DNA of 22,546 nt from positions 1 to 22,546 of the forward strand of contig JAAYKZ010000038.1 in assembly GCA_012522165.1 (NCBI GenBank), given 5' to 3'. Position 1 is the first letter of the stretch. Every line of letters starts with the position of its first letter. The stretch is from Clostridiales bacterium (GTDB lineage: Bacteria; Bacillota; Clostridia; Caldicoprobacterales; UBA3941). Under the pieces are notes generated by a model. That model saw nothing but the letters and a program-made list of their open reading frames with translations. It had not been told where the DNA came from and did not search any database. Below are positions 8,145-15,068 of this stretch, one piece after another. Position numbers and translations under genes: made by a program.

Positions 8145-8201
8145 ATCCAAATGAAATTTGAAAGATCAAATATCAAAGACATATATACTGGAATAGAAGG
8201 G

Positions 8202-8927
8202 ATGAAGGATAGAGTGAAGAAAATTCTAGGTTGCTTAAGAAAAGCAGTAGAAGATTTTAATATGATAGAAGATGGCGATAGAATCGCAGTTGGGGTATCT
8301 GGTGGAAAGGACAGTTTACTTTTGCTAAAGACTCTAAAATTATATCAGTTTATGTCCACTGTAAGGTATGAATTAGAAGCTATCACCCTGGATATGGGAT
8401 TTGAGGATGCTGATTGGTCTAAAGTGAAAGATTTCTGTAAATCACTAGGTGTCCCCTATACAATTAAGGAAACCAAAATAGCCACTATAGTGTTTGATAT
8501 CCGAAAAGAAAAAAATCCCTGTTCCCTATGTGCTAAGCTTAGACGGGGAGCTTTGCACAATACAGCATTGGAACTGGGATGCAAAAAGGTGGCCTTGGGT
8601 CATCATAGGGAAGATGTTATTGAAACTCTTTTCCTAAGTTTATTCTACGAAGGCCGTTTCAACACCTTCTCCCCTGTAACCTATTTAGATAGAAAGGATA
8701 TTACCTTGATAAGACCTATGGTTTATGCCCCTGAACCAGAAATCAAAAAGGCAGTTAAGCGCCATAATATTCCTGTGGTCTTTAATCCCTGCCCGGCTAA
8801 CGGTGAAACCAAAAGACAATATATAAAAAATCTGCTCCTAGACATTTCAAAGGATATCCCCAATGTCCAGGAACAGATTCTAGGTGCTCTCAAAAAAACT
8901 CATGTGCGAAAGCTATGGGATGTCTAG
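8202..8927 (+). CDS. TtcA-like PP-loop ATPase (tRNA thiolation family)
   Basis: TtcA-type enzymes adenylate a tRNA base and insert sulfur, using an iron-sulfur cluster held by three cysteines. Seen here, numbering from the ATG at 8202 (241 residues): ATP PP-loop VGVSGGKDS at 30-38, the cysteine pair CSLC at 107/110, GHHREDVIETLFLSLFYEGR at 133-152, and a third cysteine in NPCPANG at 197. These match the TtcA arrangement; many Clostridia encode short TtcA-like paralogues of unknown target, so the exact tRNA position is not assigned. The start is uncertain. The frame stays open to TTG 8133, but a promoter -10 box lies at 8139-8144. ATG 8202 or GTG 8214 both begin close to the family's usual MKKILG-like N-terminus. 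It is convergent with fabZ and shares a CTAG with it as overlapping stop codons. Confidence 0.83.
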   Translation: MKDRVKKILGCLRKAVEDFNMIEDGDRIAVGVSGGKDSLLLLKTLKLYQFMSTVRYELEAITLDMGFEDADWSKVKDFCKSLGVPYTIKETKIATIVFDIRKEKNPCSLCAKLRRGALHNTALELGCKKVALGHHREDVIETLFLSLFYEGRFNTFSPVTYLDRKDITLIRPMVYAPEPEIKKAVKRHNIPVVFNPCPANGETKRQYIKNLLLDISKDIPNVQEQILGALKKTHVRKLWDV

Positions 8928-9361
8928 TCTGCATCCACTAAGGCAAACATAATATCGCCTTCAGCTGCTACTTCCCCCTCTACCAAAGCCTTGCCTTTGC
9001 CTTTACCTAAAGGCCCTCGTAATCTTGTAATTTCCACTTCAAGGCGCAGCTGATCTCCAGGTACAACTTGACGTCTAAAGCGCACATTATCGATGCCGGC
9101 AAATAAGGAGAGTTTGCCTTGATTCTCTGGCATGCCCAGCACTACAACGGCACCTAACTGGGCCATGGCCTCTATCATGAGCACTCCGGGCATAATAGGT
9201 GTCCCTGGAAAATGGCCTTGGAAGAAAGGCTCATTTACGGTGACATTCTTTATGCCCACTCCCCTTTTGCCCAGCTCCAATTCCAACACCCTATCCACCA
9301 AAAGAAAGGGATAACGGTGAGGAATTCGTTTCATTATTTCATTGACTTGCATTATATCCAT
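8924..9361 (-). CDS. fabZ: 3-hydroxyacyl-ACP dehydratase FabZ
   Basis: FabZ removes water from 3-hydroxyacyl-ACP in the elongation cycle of type II fatty acid synthesis. The 145-residue hotdog-fold protein has PHRYPFLLVDRV (14-25), the catalytic His H50 in QGHFPGTPIMPGV and the catalytic Glu E64 in MIEAMAQ. AGAGAGG precedes the ATG; an in-frame ATG three codons later is an alternative start. It lies 20 bp after flhP and is the last gene of the mbl-flhO-flhP-fabZ unit, the same order as B. subtilis mbl-flhO-flhP-ywpB. Its stop overlaps the stop of the convergent TtcA-like gene, and no terminator lies between them. Confidence 0.96.
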   Translation of the reverse strand: MDIMQVNEIMKRIPHRYPFLLVDRVLELELGKRGVGIKNVTVNEPFFQGHFPGTPIMPGVLMIEAMAQLGAVVVLGMPENQGKLSLFAGIDNVRFRRQVVPGDQLRLEVEITRLRGPLGKGKGKALVEGEVAAEGDIMFALVDAD

Positions 9362-9381
9362 CTATTATCTAACCTCTCTAA

Positions 9382-10161
9382 CTAACCTCTTAGGCTGTTA
9401 GCCTGTTTTTCCATTTCATCCGCTGTCTGTACTACCCTAGAATTTAATTGGTAGGCTCTTTGAGCTATGATAAGCTCTGTCATCTCCTTAGCCATGTCCA
9501 CATTGGACTGCTCCAAATATCCTTGGATCACTCTAGTATTTAAGGCTTGTACAGGCTGGCCACTGCCTTCGGTAGCCATGAAGTAAGACGCCCTTACAGA
9601 TTGTAAACTACTGGGATCTGCAAAAGTATAAATCCCTAAAGTCCCCTGATAAAAGCTGCCATACTCATTGGTCAAATATATGCTGCCGTCCTGGTTGATA
9701 GTTAAATTGTCCTCACTGATATCTCCATAAAATATAATAGGCTGACCATACTGATCCAACACTGGATAGCCTTCCATGTTGTCCAGTCTTACTTGACCAT
9801 TTGGCATATAGGATAGTTTAAAAGTTCCATCTCGGGTATAGACATTTTGCCCATCCTCATACCCTACAGCAAAGAATCCTGGACCCTCTAAAGCCAGGTC
9901 TAACCTGTTGTTGGTCTGGCGCAGAGCTCCCTGGGTGAAAATCCTTTGCACAGTGCCCGCCCTGACCCCGTTGCCAACCAATAGATTAGCTTGTGCATGG
10001 GCTGGTCTTACTTCCATAACATCATAGAGGGTTTCCTTAAAATCCGGCCTTGTACTCTTGTACCCTGTAGTTGAGACGTTAGCTATATTATTACCTATTG
10101 CATCTATTTTATGCTGCTGTACCCTCATACCTGTGGTGGCTGTATATAAAGATCTAATCAT
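9382..10161 (-). CDS. flhP: Flagellar hook-basal body rod protein, FlhP/FlgG type
   Basis: This is an axial protein of the flagellar rod, exported through the flagellar type III system. The 259-residue protein has the conserved N-terminal rod motif AIGNNIANVSTTGYK (21-35), the central DGTFKL / GYPVLDQYGQPI segments of FlgG-like proteins, and the conserved C-terminal helix LEQSNVDMAKEMTELIIAQRAYQLNSR that packs with the N-terminus. There is no cleaved signal peptide, as expected. It lies 10 bp after the related flhO gene. The symbol follows the B. subtilis order mbl-flhO-flhP; many annotations would call it FlgG. No other flagellar genes are in the window, so the main flagellar cluster must lie elsewhere. 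Confidence 0.9.
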   Translation of the reverse strand: MIRSLYTATTGMRVQQHKIDAIGNNIANVSTTGYKSTRPDFKETLYDVMEVRPAHAQANLLVGNGVRAGTVQRIFTQGALRQTNNRLDLALEGPGFFAVGYEDGQNVYTRDGTFKLSYMPNGQVRLDNMEGYPVLDQYGQPIIFYGDISEDNLTINQDGSIYLTNEYGSFYQGTLGIYTFADPSSLQSVRASYFMATEGSGQPVQALNTRVIQGYLEQSNVDMAKEMTELIIAQRAYQLNSRVVQTADEMEKQANSLRG

Positions 10162-10171
10162 CTCTATCCTC

Positions 10172-10921
10172 CTATACGCTTCCTACTTCATTTACAGTCT
10201 TTGATAGAACATTATCCAGCATTTGAAGTATCCTTAAATTGGCTTCATAACTGCGGGATACTGTTATCATATCGCTAATCTCATCTACAAGCTCTACATT
10301 AGACTGCTCCGCATATCCCTGGAAAACTTGCCCTTCAAATTCTACGACAGGATTTGCCCCAGGATTATTATTGGCAAAGAGGTTGTTACCCACCTTCTCC
10401 AAGGCATTAGGATCTTCAAAGTTTACTAGCTGGAGGCGGTTTACAAGGTTATACCCTTGCCATACATACCCCTCACTATCTATCTCAAAATCCTCTTGGC
10501 CTACTTCTATAGGACCATATTCACCAGCCACTACATGTCCTTCCATGGTAACCAATATACCCTCATTGTTTACCTTAAAGGTACCATCCCTAGTATAAAG
10601 TTCCTGGCCGTCTCTTATAATGGTGAAAAATCCTTCTCCCTGAAGAGCAACATCGGTAATTAAACCTGTCTGCTGTAAGGCTCCGTCTTGAAAGAAGGTA
10701 GTCACTCTTTCAGCATACACTCCGTGGTTGATAGGACCTAGCGCCTTTGGATTCTCACCTTTGCTCATCCGCAGCAAAAGCTCATCATTAAAGGATCGGC
10801 TGGCTACATCATCTTTCTTATAGCCTCTTGTATTGGTATTGGCCAAATTATTGGCTATGCTATCTAGTTTATTCCTTTGGTGAATCATACCAGTAGCTGC
10901 AGTATACAAGCCCCTTATCAT
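10172..10921 (-). CDS. flhO: Flagellar hook-basal body rod protein, FlhO/FlgF type
   Basis: A second rod-type axial protein of 249 residues, paralogous to the next gene. It has MIRGLYTAATGM at the start, SIANNLANTNTRGYK (21-35), a central GEGFFTI...YTRDGTFKVN segment, and the C-terminal YAEQSNVELVDEISDMITVSRSYEANLRILQ helix. GAAAGGATG lies 6 bases before the ATG. It follows mbl by 20 bp, so flagellar rod proteins are co-transcribed with a cell-shape gene, as in B. subtilis. The pair probably arose by duplication; similarity is strongest at the two termini. FlgF is an acceptable alternative name. Confidence 0.9.
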   Translation of the reverse strand: MIRGLYTAATGMIHQRNKLDSIANNLANTNTRGYKKDDVASRSFNDELLLRMSKGENPKALGPINHGVYAERVTTFFQDGALQQTGLITDVALQGEGFFTIIRDGQELYTRDGTFKVNNEGILVTMEGHVVAGEYGPIEVGQEDFEIDSEGYVWQGYNLVNRLQLVNFEDPNALEKVGNNLFANNNPGANPVVEFEGQVFQGYAEQSNVELVDEISDMITVSRSYEANLRILQMLDNVLSKTVNEVGSV

Positions 10922-10941
10922 TTTCTACATCCTTTCAAATA

Positions 10942-11973
10942 TTAATTAGCAAAGGTTCCTCTTTTATAGTCAAATACTGATGTTTCAGAATAAAGATCAA
11001 TATGCTCTAAAGCTTTACCTGTTCCTATAGCAACACAGGACAGGGCGTCTGGAGCTATATTAATCTTAATTTTTAAATTCTCTTCAAGAAGCTTGTCCAA
11101 TCCATGGAGCAAAGATCCGCCACCAGTCATAGTTATGCCATTTTCACTAATGTCTGATGATAATTCAGGTGGCGTCCTTTCTAAAACAGAATGAATAGTA
11201 TAGATTATAGTCTCTAATGGTTCTTGTAAGGCCTCTGCCATCTCATTGGAACTGACAGGAATGGTCTTTGGTAATCCAGAAATTAGATTCCTTCCTGTTA
11301 CCTCCATTATTACCTCATCTTTTCGAGGGCATGCTGACCCTATTTTTATCTTCATTTCTTCTGCTGTTCTGTCCCCAATTAGTAGATTATATTTCTTGCG
11401 CATATAACGAATTATAGCCTCATCAAACATATCCCCGGCTACTTTAATGGAATTGGTAACCACAGCACCACCTAGGGAAATAACTGCTATATCGGTGGTG
11501 CCTCCTCCAATATCTACCACCATATTACCATAAGGCTTACTTATATCCATACCTGCACCGATGGCTGCTGCTATAGGCTCCTCTATAATAAATGTACGTC
11601 TGGCTCCTGCTTCATAGGAAGCATCTATAACAGCTCTTTTTTCTACCTCTGTCACGCCACTGGGTACGCAAACAACTACACGAGGTTTACGTCTCAATCC
11701 CTTGGGTATAGCTTTTCTTAAAAAGTACCTAAGCATCTTTTCTGTTAGCTCATAATCTGATATAACACCATCTTGAAGTGGCCTTAAAGCTACAATATTG
11801 CCTGGTGTTCTTCCTAGCATTCTGCTAGCTTCAGATCCTACAGCAAGGATTTTTCCACTTCTTATATCAATGGCTACAACAGATGGCTCCCTTAATACTA
11901 TTCCTCTGCCACGTCTGTATATTAATACACTAGAAGTTCCCAAATCAATACCGATATCTCTGCTCCCAAACAC
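10942..11973 (-). CDS. mbl: MreB-family actin homologue Mbl
   Basis: MreB/Mbl polymers lie under the membrane and direct the peptidoglycan elongation machinery. The 343-residue protein has the actin-fold nucleotide motifs: phosphate 1 IGIDLGTSSVLIY (7-19), catalytic Glu in IIEEPIAAAIG (129-139), phosphate 2 VVDIGGGTTDIAV (152-164) and adenosine motif GITMTGGGSLLHGL (279-292). The start is GTG at 11973 with AAAGGA 9 bases before it. The Mbl name rests on its place between spoIIID and flhO, exactly as in B. subtilis; by sequence alone it could be called MreB. The phosphate 1 loop reads GTSSV rather than the more usual GTANT. A near-consensus SigA promoter lies about 70 bp upstream. Confidence 0.93.
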   Translation of the reverse strand: MFGSRDIGIDLGTSSVLIYRRGRGIVLREPSVVAIDIRSGKILAVGSEASRMLGRTPGNIVALRPLQDGVISDYELTEKMLRYFLRKAIPKGLRRKPRVVVCVPSGVTEVEKRAVIDASYEAGARRTFIIEEPIAAAIGAGMDISKPYGNMVVDIGGGTTDIAVISLGGAVVTNSIKVAGDMFDEAIIRYMRKKYNLLIGDRTAEEMKIKIGSACPRKDEVIMEVTGRNLISGLPKTIPVSSNEMAEALQEPLETIIYTIHSVLERTPPELSSDISENGITMTGGGSLLHGLDKLLEENLKIKINIAPDALSCVAIGTGKALEHIDLYSETSVFDYKRGTFAN

Positions 11974-12046
11974 CCAAATCGGTCCTTTCTTTTGTTTTTT
12001 GTGGTTTCTCTATAATTTTTATATTTTATCCAAGGATTACCTCTAA

Positions 12047-12074
12047 ATTATACTTATTCTATGTTTTCTGTCAA
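12047..12074 (-). promoter_or_regulatory. SigA promoter of mbl-flhO-flhP-fabZ
   Basis: The minus strand carries perfect consensus hexamers, TTGACA (12074-12069) and TATAAT (12052-12047), with a 16-bp spacer. It sits in the 150-bp gap after spoIIID. It gives mbl vegetative expression independent of the sporulation gene upstream. Confidence 0.82.
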
Positions 12075-12123
12075 ATTCCTCTTTAAATATAAAATTTTAT
12101 TGCAAAACTGCCTTCTTTTGTAT

Positions 12124-12405
12124 CTATTCTGCTTTTATTCTATTGATTTCCTCTTGGCGCTTGGCTTTGTACTTATTTCTTGTGGCTCTTCCACCTCGGA
12201 TATGACGTTCGGCCTTGTTCTGTTCTAAAACCTTCTTGACCTCCTTCCAGAGAGTGGGATTTATCTTGAGAAGTCTTTCGGAGACATCCTTATGAACAGT
12301 GCTTTTACTAACTTTAAAGACCTTGGCAGCGTCCCTGACTGTAGCTCCTGTTTCAATGATATAGTTGGAAATCTCAATTACTCTTTCTTCTATATAATCC
12401 TTCAA
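12124..12405 (-). CDS. spoIIID: Sporulation transcription factor SpoIIID
   Basis: SpoIIID is a mother-cell DNA-binding protein that activates or represses many SigE-dependent genes. From TTG at 12405 the product is 93 residues, the same length as the B. subtilis protein, starting MKDYIEERVIEISNYI. The helix-turn-helix is at about 20-45 (TVRDAAKVFKVSKSTVHKDV), followed by the conserved INPTLWKEVKKVLEQNKAERHIRGGRATRNKYK basic region. GAGGGGGGT sits 7 bases before this TTG. The frame stays open to an ATG at 12450, but those 15 extra residues are unlike the family and the ATG lacks a ribosome site. It lies between the spoIIQ-like terminator and the mbl promoter, so it is probably transcribed alone. 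I could not identify a convincing SigE promoter. Confidence 0.95.
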   Translation of the reverse strand: MKDYIEERVIEISNYIIETGATVRDAAKVFKVSKSTVHKDVSERLLKINPTLWKEVKKVLEQNKAERHIRGGRATRNKYKAKRQEEINRIKAE

Positions 12406-12484
12406 CTTCTGACCCCCCTCGAAGACATCCTTCAATTGATAAATATGCAAAATTTGAAGGATATAGAAGGGGATTTTAGTATTA

Positions 12485-12516
12485 AAAATACCGCCTTATT
12501 TTTTTGGCGGTATTTT
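12485..12516 (-). terminator. Intrinsic terminator after the spoIIQ-like gene
   Basis: A perfect 11-bp inverted repeat AAAATACCGCC / GGCGGTATTTT with a 10-base loop starts 8 bp after the stop codon. On the minus strand it ends in a T-tract (TATTTTTAAT). It separates the gene from spoIIID. Confidence 0.9.
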
Positions 12517-12524
12517 AGCAGTTT

Positions 12525-13379
12525 CTATTTTAAATACTGTTTCGGGTCTACACTTTGCCCATTGAGTAACACTTCAAAGTGTAGATGTGGGCCATCCAGT
12601 ATTTCGGCGCTGGCTGTACTGCCTACTCCACTTATTATCTGACCTTTATCCACTTTTTGTCCTACTGTTACCATGTTACCAGTGGACAGATTGGCATAAA
12701 AGGTTTTTAGCCCATTCCCATGGTCTAATGTTATACAAATTCCCATAAGAGGATCTTCTGTAATCTCTTCTACAGTACCTCCTAAAGCCGCCTTGACCTC
12801 AGTTCCTGTACTTGCTTCAATGTCTAGCCCTGGATGTGTTCTCCACTCCTTTAAAGTTTTAGAATATACTAATTCATCCATTGTATGTTCCTTTAATATA
12901 TTGCCCTGAACAGGATAGACCATAGCAGCTTTAGAACTGCTAGCCTTGCTGGTAGACTGACCTTGCTTCTTTGATGTATCCTCCTTCTTTATATCTTCTT
13001 CTTTCTTGGGTGTATTGGAAGCTAAGGTTTCCTGTGCCTTTTCATCTTCAGCCTTTTCAGTTTCATCAGCTTTGTCTGGCTGCTCTACGCTATCCTTTAT
13101 TTTTATATCAATCTTATCCTTGTCTATCTCCTGCTGGGTACCCTTGCTGTCTGTTTGAGCCACTTCTTTTTGCTTCTGAGATTCTTCTGTAGTTTGTTGA
13201 TTTTCTACTATTTCCTGCTGAGGTTGCTCAGGCTTTTCTGAAGTCATATAGGCAGTAATTCCTATAATAGCAATGCATACAAAAAGAACAATATAAAAAC
13301 CTTGCTTGTCCAAAAAACGTACTATCTTTTCCTTGGTAAAAGCTTCTCTAAGTTTCCCCCTAGATCTATTTGATTTCAT
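12525..13379 (-). CDS. spoIIQ: SpoIIQ-like membrane-anchored M23/LytM peptidase-fold protein
   Basis: SpoIIQ is a forespore membrane protein that pairs with mother-cell SpoIIIAH across the intermembrane space during engulfment. From ATG 13379 (AGGAGGT 8 bases before it) the product is 284 residues. It has a basic N-terminus, one membrane segment at about 28-45 (GFYIVLFVCIAIIGITAY), a long charged linker rich in E, K, Q, D and T (about 47-150), and a C-terminal LytM domain (about 155-284). The zinc ligands H182 and D186 in HPGLD and the HLH pair at 265-267 are all present, unlike B. subtilis SpoIIQ, whose site is incomplete. The frame runs back to 13400, but that start has no ribosome site. 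The name rests on domain plan and position between spoIID and spoIIID. A generic M23 peptidase is the alternative. Confidence 0.82.
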   Translation of the reverse strand: MKSNRSRGKLREAFTKEKIVRFLDKQGFYIVLFVCIAIIGITAYMTSEKPEQPQQEIVENQQTTEESQKQKEVAQTDSKGTQQEIDKDKIDIKIKDSVEQPDKADETEKAEDEKAQETLASNTPKKEEDIKKEDTSKKQGQSTSKASSSKAAMVYPVQGNILKEHTMDELVYSKTLKEWRTHPGLDIEASTGTEVKAALGGTVEEITEDPLMGICITLDHGNGLKTFYANLSTGNMVTVGQKVDKGQIISGVGSTASAEILDGPHLHFEVLLNGQSVDPKQYLK

Positions 13380-13428
13380 ATTTAGATACCTCCTAAACAT
13401 TTACAAAATCATCAAATAACGCATTCAT

Positions 13429-13457
13429 AATTATCTCCAAAAAAACAAAAAAAATAC
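13429..13457 (-). promoter_or_regulatory. Candidate SigF (or SigG) promoter for the spoIIQ-like gene
   Basis: On the minus strand GGAGATAATT (13438-13429) fits the SigF -10 consensus GGnRAnAnTW at each specified base. GTATT (13457-13453) lies 14 bp upstream and matches the -35 GYWTA at 4 of 5. B. subtilis spoIIQ is a SigF gene. The -35 falls in the 3' arm of the spoIID terminator and the spacer is nearly all T, which weakens the case. Confidence 0.5.
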
Positions 13458-13500
13458 AGCCAATCCATAATATATCCAATTTTTTCTGGATGGCTGTATT
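13453..13500 (-). terminator. Intrinsic terminator after spoIID
   Basis: Arms AATACAGCC-ATCC and GGAT-T-GGCTGTATT pair over 13 bp with a one-base bulge and a loop of about 21 bases. The minus-strand 3' arm runs into a long T-tract broken by a single G. It starts 5 bp after the spoIID stop codon. Confidence 0.87.
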
Positions 13501-13505
13501 ATATT

Positions 13506-14534
13506 TCAGGATAGTATTTCAATTTCTACTCCTCTATAGTAATGCTTAAGAATTTCCCTATAATCTTTCCCTTCCTTGGCCATGGCATTTGCTCCTATTT
13601 GGCTCATGCCCACCCCATGACCATATCCTATAGTATCAATATAAACTTTGCCTTGTTCAAATCGAAAACTAAAATCTGTAGAGTTTAGGTTATATAGGGT
13701 TCTAAATTCTGTAGCCTTTATTTTTGTATTGCCTACCATTAGCTCCCTAACTCTACCGCTGTCCGTCCAGCTAAGAATCTTTATCTGCTTATCTAATTTA
13801 GATGCTGACAGACCGCTATTGGTATATTTTGAGTGAAAGATTTTAATAAATTCATCATAGGTGAAGGAAAAGGTTTCTTTATAACGTGGAGCCCCCTCCT
13901 CTCCTGGACTTTCTACTACTTTATAATAGGGAAGAGAAGCTGAGAAAACTTCTGCCACATCCTCAGTCTTACCGTTGCTAGTAGAATAAAAAAATACCTC
14001 TATGGGCTGACCTTCATAGGTCATGATATAGCCTCTAGTTTCCTGTACCGCTTGGCGTATTCTATTAATGTTTTCTTCAAATTTGTCTCCCCAGTTCTTT
14101 CGCTGCTGGGATTCAGGAATCCAAGCTTGACAGTGATTAAACTGACTACATACATCAGCCCCTTTATATTTGGTACATCCCCTGCCTCCCTTTGAACGCA
14201 TCTTTTTAGCAGCTAAGGTTCTAGCTGCAACTGCCTGTGCCTTTAATGCCTCCATCTCAAAGGAAGAGGGCATCTCCGCCGCTACCACCCCTACCACGTA
14301 TTCCTCTAATGGCATGGACTCAAATGACTTGGTATAGTGGTTATAAAGAGTTATAGTAGGTTCAGTGTAAGTTGCATTGCTCTTTTTTATCTGTATACTC
14401 TCCCCTTCATCATAGCTATCAACATGAGGTGGCGGCATCTCTGGATTTCTTTTAGAAAACATGGCAACTAACAAGGATGGCAAAATCAGCACAATAAGGA
14501 TAATTAGTATAATCACATCAATCCATTGTCTCAT
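13506..14534 (-). CDS. spoIID: Stage II sporulation protein D (peptidoglycan lytic transglycosylase)
   Basis: SpoIID cleaves glycan strands in the septal wall and, with SpoIIM and SpoIIP, drives membrane migration during engulfment. The 342-residue protein has an uncleaved N-terminal membrane anchor (about 5-26, WIDVIILIILIVLILPSLLVAMF). The SpoIID/LytB domain begins with LEEYVVGVVAAEMPSSFEMEALKAQAVAART; E87 aligns with the catalytic Glu E88 of B. subtilis. TSNGKTEDVAEVF, YYKVVESPGEE and the C-terminal GYGHGVGMSQIGANAMAKEGKDYREILKHYY are also diagnostic. C120, C129, H134 and C135 lie in an insert that could bind a metal, as reported for C. difficile SpoIID; this is inferred. It sits between murA and the spoIIQ-like gene, the B. 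subtilis order. No clear SigE promoter was found. Confidence 0.95.
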   Translation of the reverse strand: MRQWIDVIILIILIVLILPSLLVAMFSKRNPEMPPPHVDSYDEGESIQIKKSNATYTEPTITLYNHYTKSFESMPLEEYVVGVVAAEMPSSFEMEALKAQAVAARTLAAKKMRSKGGRGCTKYKGADVCSQFNHCQAWIPESQQRKNWGDKFEENINRIRQAVQETRGYIMTYEGQPIEVFFYSTSNGKTEDVAEVFSASLPYYKVVESPGEEGAPRYKETFSFTYDEFIKIFHSKYTNSGLSASKLDKQIKILSWTDSGRVRELMVGNTKIKATEFRTLYNLNSTDFSFRFEQGKVYIDTIGYGHGVGMSQIGANAMAKEGKDYREILKHYYRGVEIEILS

Positions 14535-14637
14535 AGAGTCTCGCCTTTCGTATCTTAATACATAACTTATCGTACATTATTTACGGTATGACGAAACTTT
14601 AAACTTTAGAACAATAATTAAAAAGACTACATTAGAT

Positions 14638-15004
14638 ATGATAATATTATCCTAGTTTGGTGAACCTGATCCAATTAAACTAATACCAATACCAAATCAA
14701 TTAACCATATTAAGAAGGCATATTAAATTATCCAATGAAATTGAAATTAGTAAAATAATTGATAAATTATTAGATTTAGACACACTCCAATTATGTGAAG
14801 GTTTCTTAGGAAAAAACACAATAAAAGATTCAGATAATAATTATGGTTATATTTATATTTTATCCAGAAGAGAAGAGCCAAACATTTTAAAAAAGAGAAT
14901 TTTTCATGATTGAGTACAAAGATGCTATCAAACTAATTACTAATATACTTCAACAACATAATCTTTTATACAATAAAAATACAAAATCACATAATAATAT
15001 TTAA
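14638..15004 (+). pseudogene. Broken GIY-YIG-like (T5orf172-type) nuclease gene
   Basis: The 530-bp gap between spoIID and murA is AT-rich and holds two coding fragments on the plus strand. Fragment 1 (14656-14913) encodes 85 residues: FGEPDPIKLIPIPNQLTILRR near the start, then a helical stretch, then NYGYIYILSRREEPNILK. The last part resembles the beginning of a GIY-YIG/T5orf172 nuclease domain, usually continuing KIGxT. Instead the frame runs KRIFHD and stops. Fragment 2, in another frame (about 14894-15004), encodes REFFMIEYKDAIKLITNILQQ, which resembles the end of such proteins. An in-frame ATG at 14638 is cut off by a TAG at 14653. The simplest reading is an internal deletion of the catalytic core with a frameshift, plus a nonsense codon. 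No ribosome site or flanking repeats were seen. That the fragments are coding is likely; the family is less certain. Confidence 0.55.
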
Positions 15005-15025
15005 TAATCTCATGGTTATTTGAGC

Positions 15026-15064
15026 ATAATGGCTATTGACAAGTAAACAGTCAATAGCCATTAT
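15026..15064. terminator. Perfect 15-bp hairpin between the pseudogene and murA
   Basis: ATAATGGCTATTGAC and its complement flank a 9-base loop. The plus-strand side is followed by TTCTTT, so it would terminate the pseudogene transcript well. It also begins 4 bp after the murA stop, but the minus-strand side lacks a T-tract, so its effect on murA is less certain. Confidence 0.7.
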
Positions 15065-15068
15065 TTCT

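Noticed and set aside
8133..8201. TTG start of the TtcA-like gene at 8133
   Set aside because: It overlaps the TATAAT box at 8139-8144 and adds residues not seen in the family; a later start is more likely, though ATG 8151 as a leaderless start cannot be excluded.
12406..12450. Longer SpoIIID starting at ATG 12450
   Set aside because: GAGGGGGGT precedes the TTG at 12405, which gives the standard 93-residue protein; the extra 15 residues are not in the family.
12406..12484. SigE promoter ahead of spoIIID (CATATTTA with an ATAT upstream)
   Set aside because: Only about half of the consensus bases match and the spacing is short.
12292..12642. 116-codon plus-strand frame across spoIIID, the terminator and the end of the spoIIQ-like gene
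   Set aside because: It crosses a clear minus-strand terminator and two well-supported genes and has no recognisable protein features.
14535..14600. SigE promoter ahead of spoIID (CATACC-like -10)
   Set aside because: The -10 resembles CATACA but no KMATATT-like -35 is found at 13-15 bp, so it was not listed.
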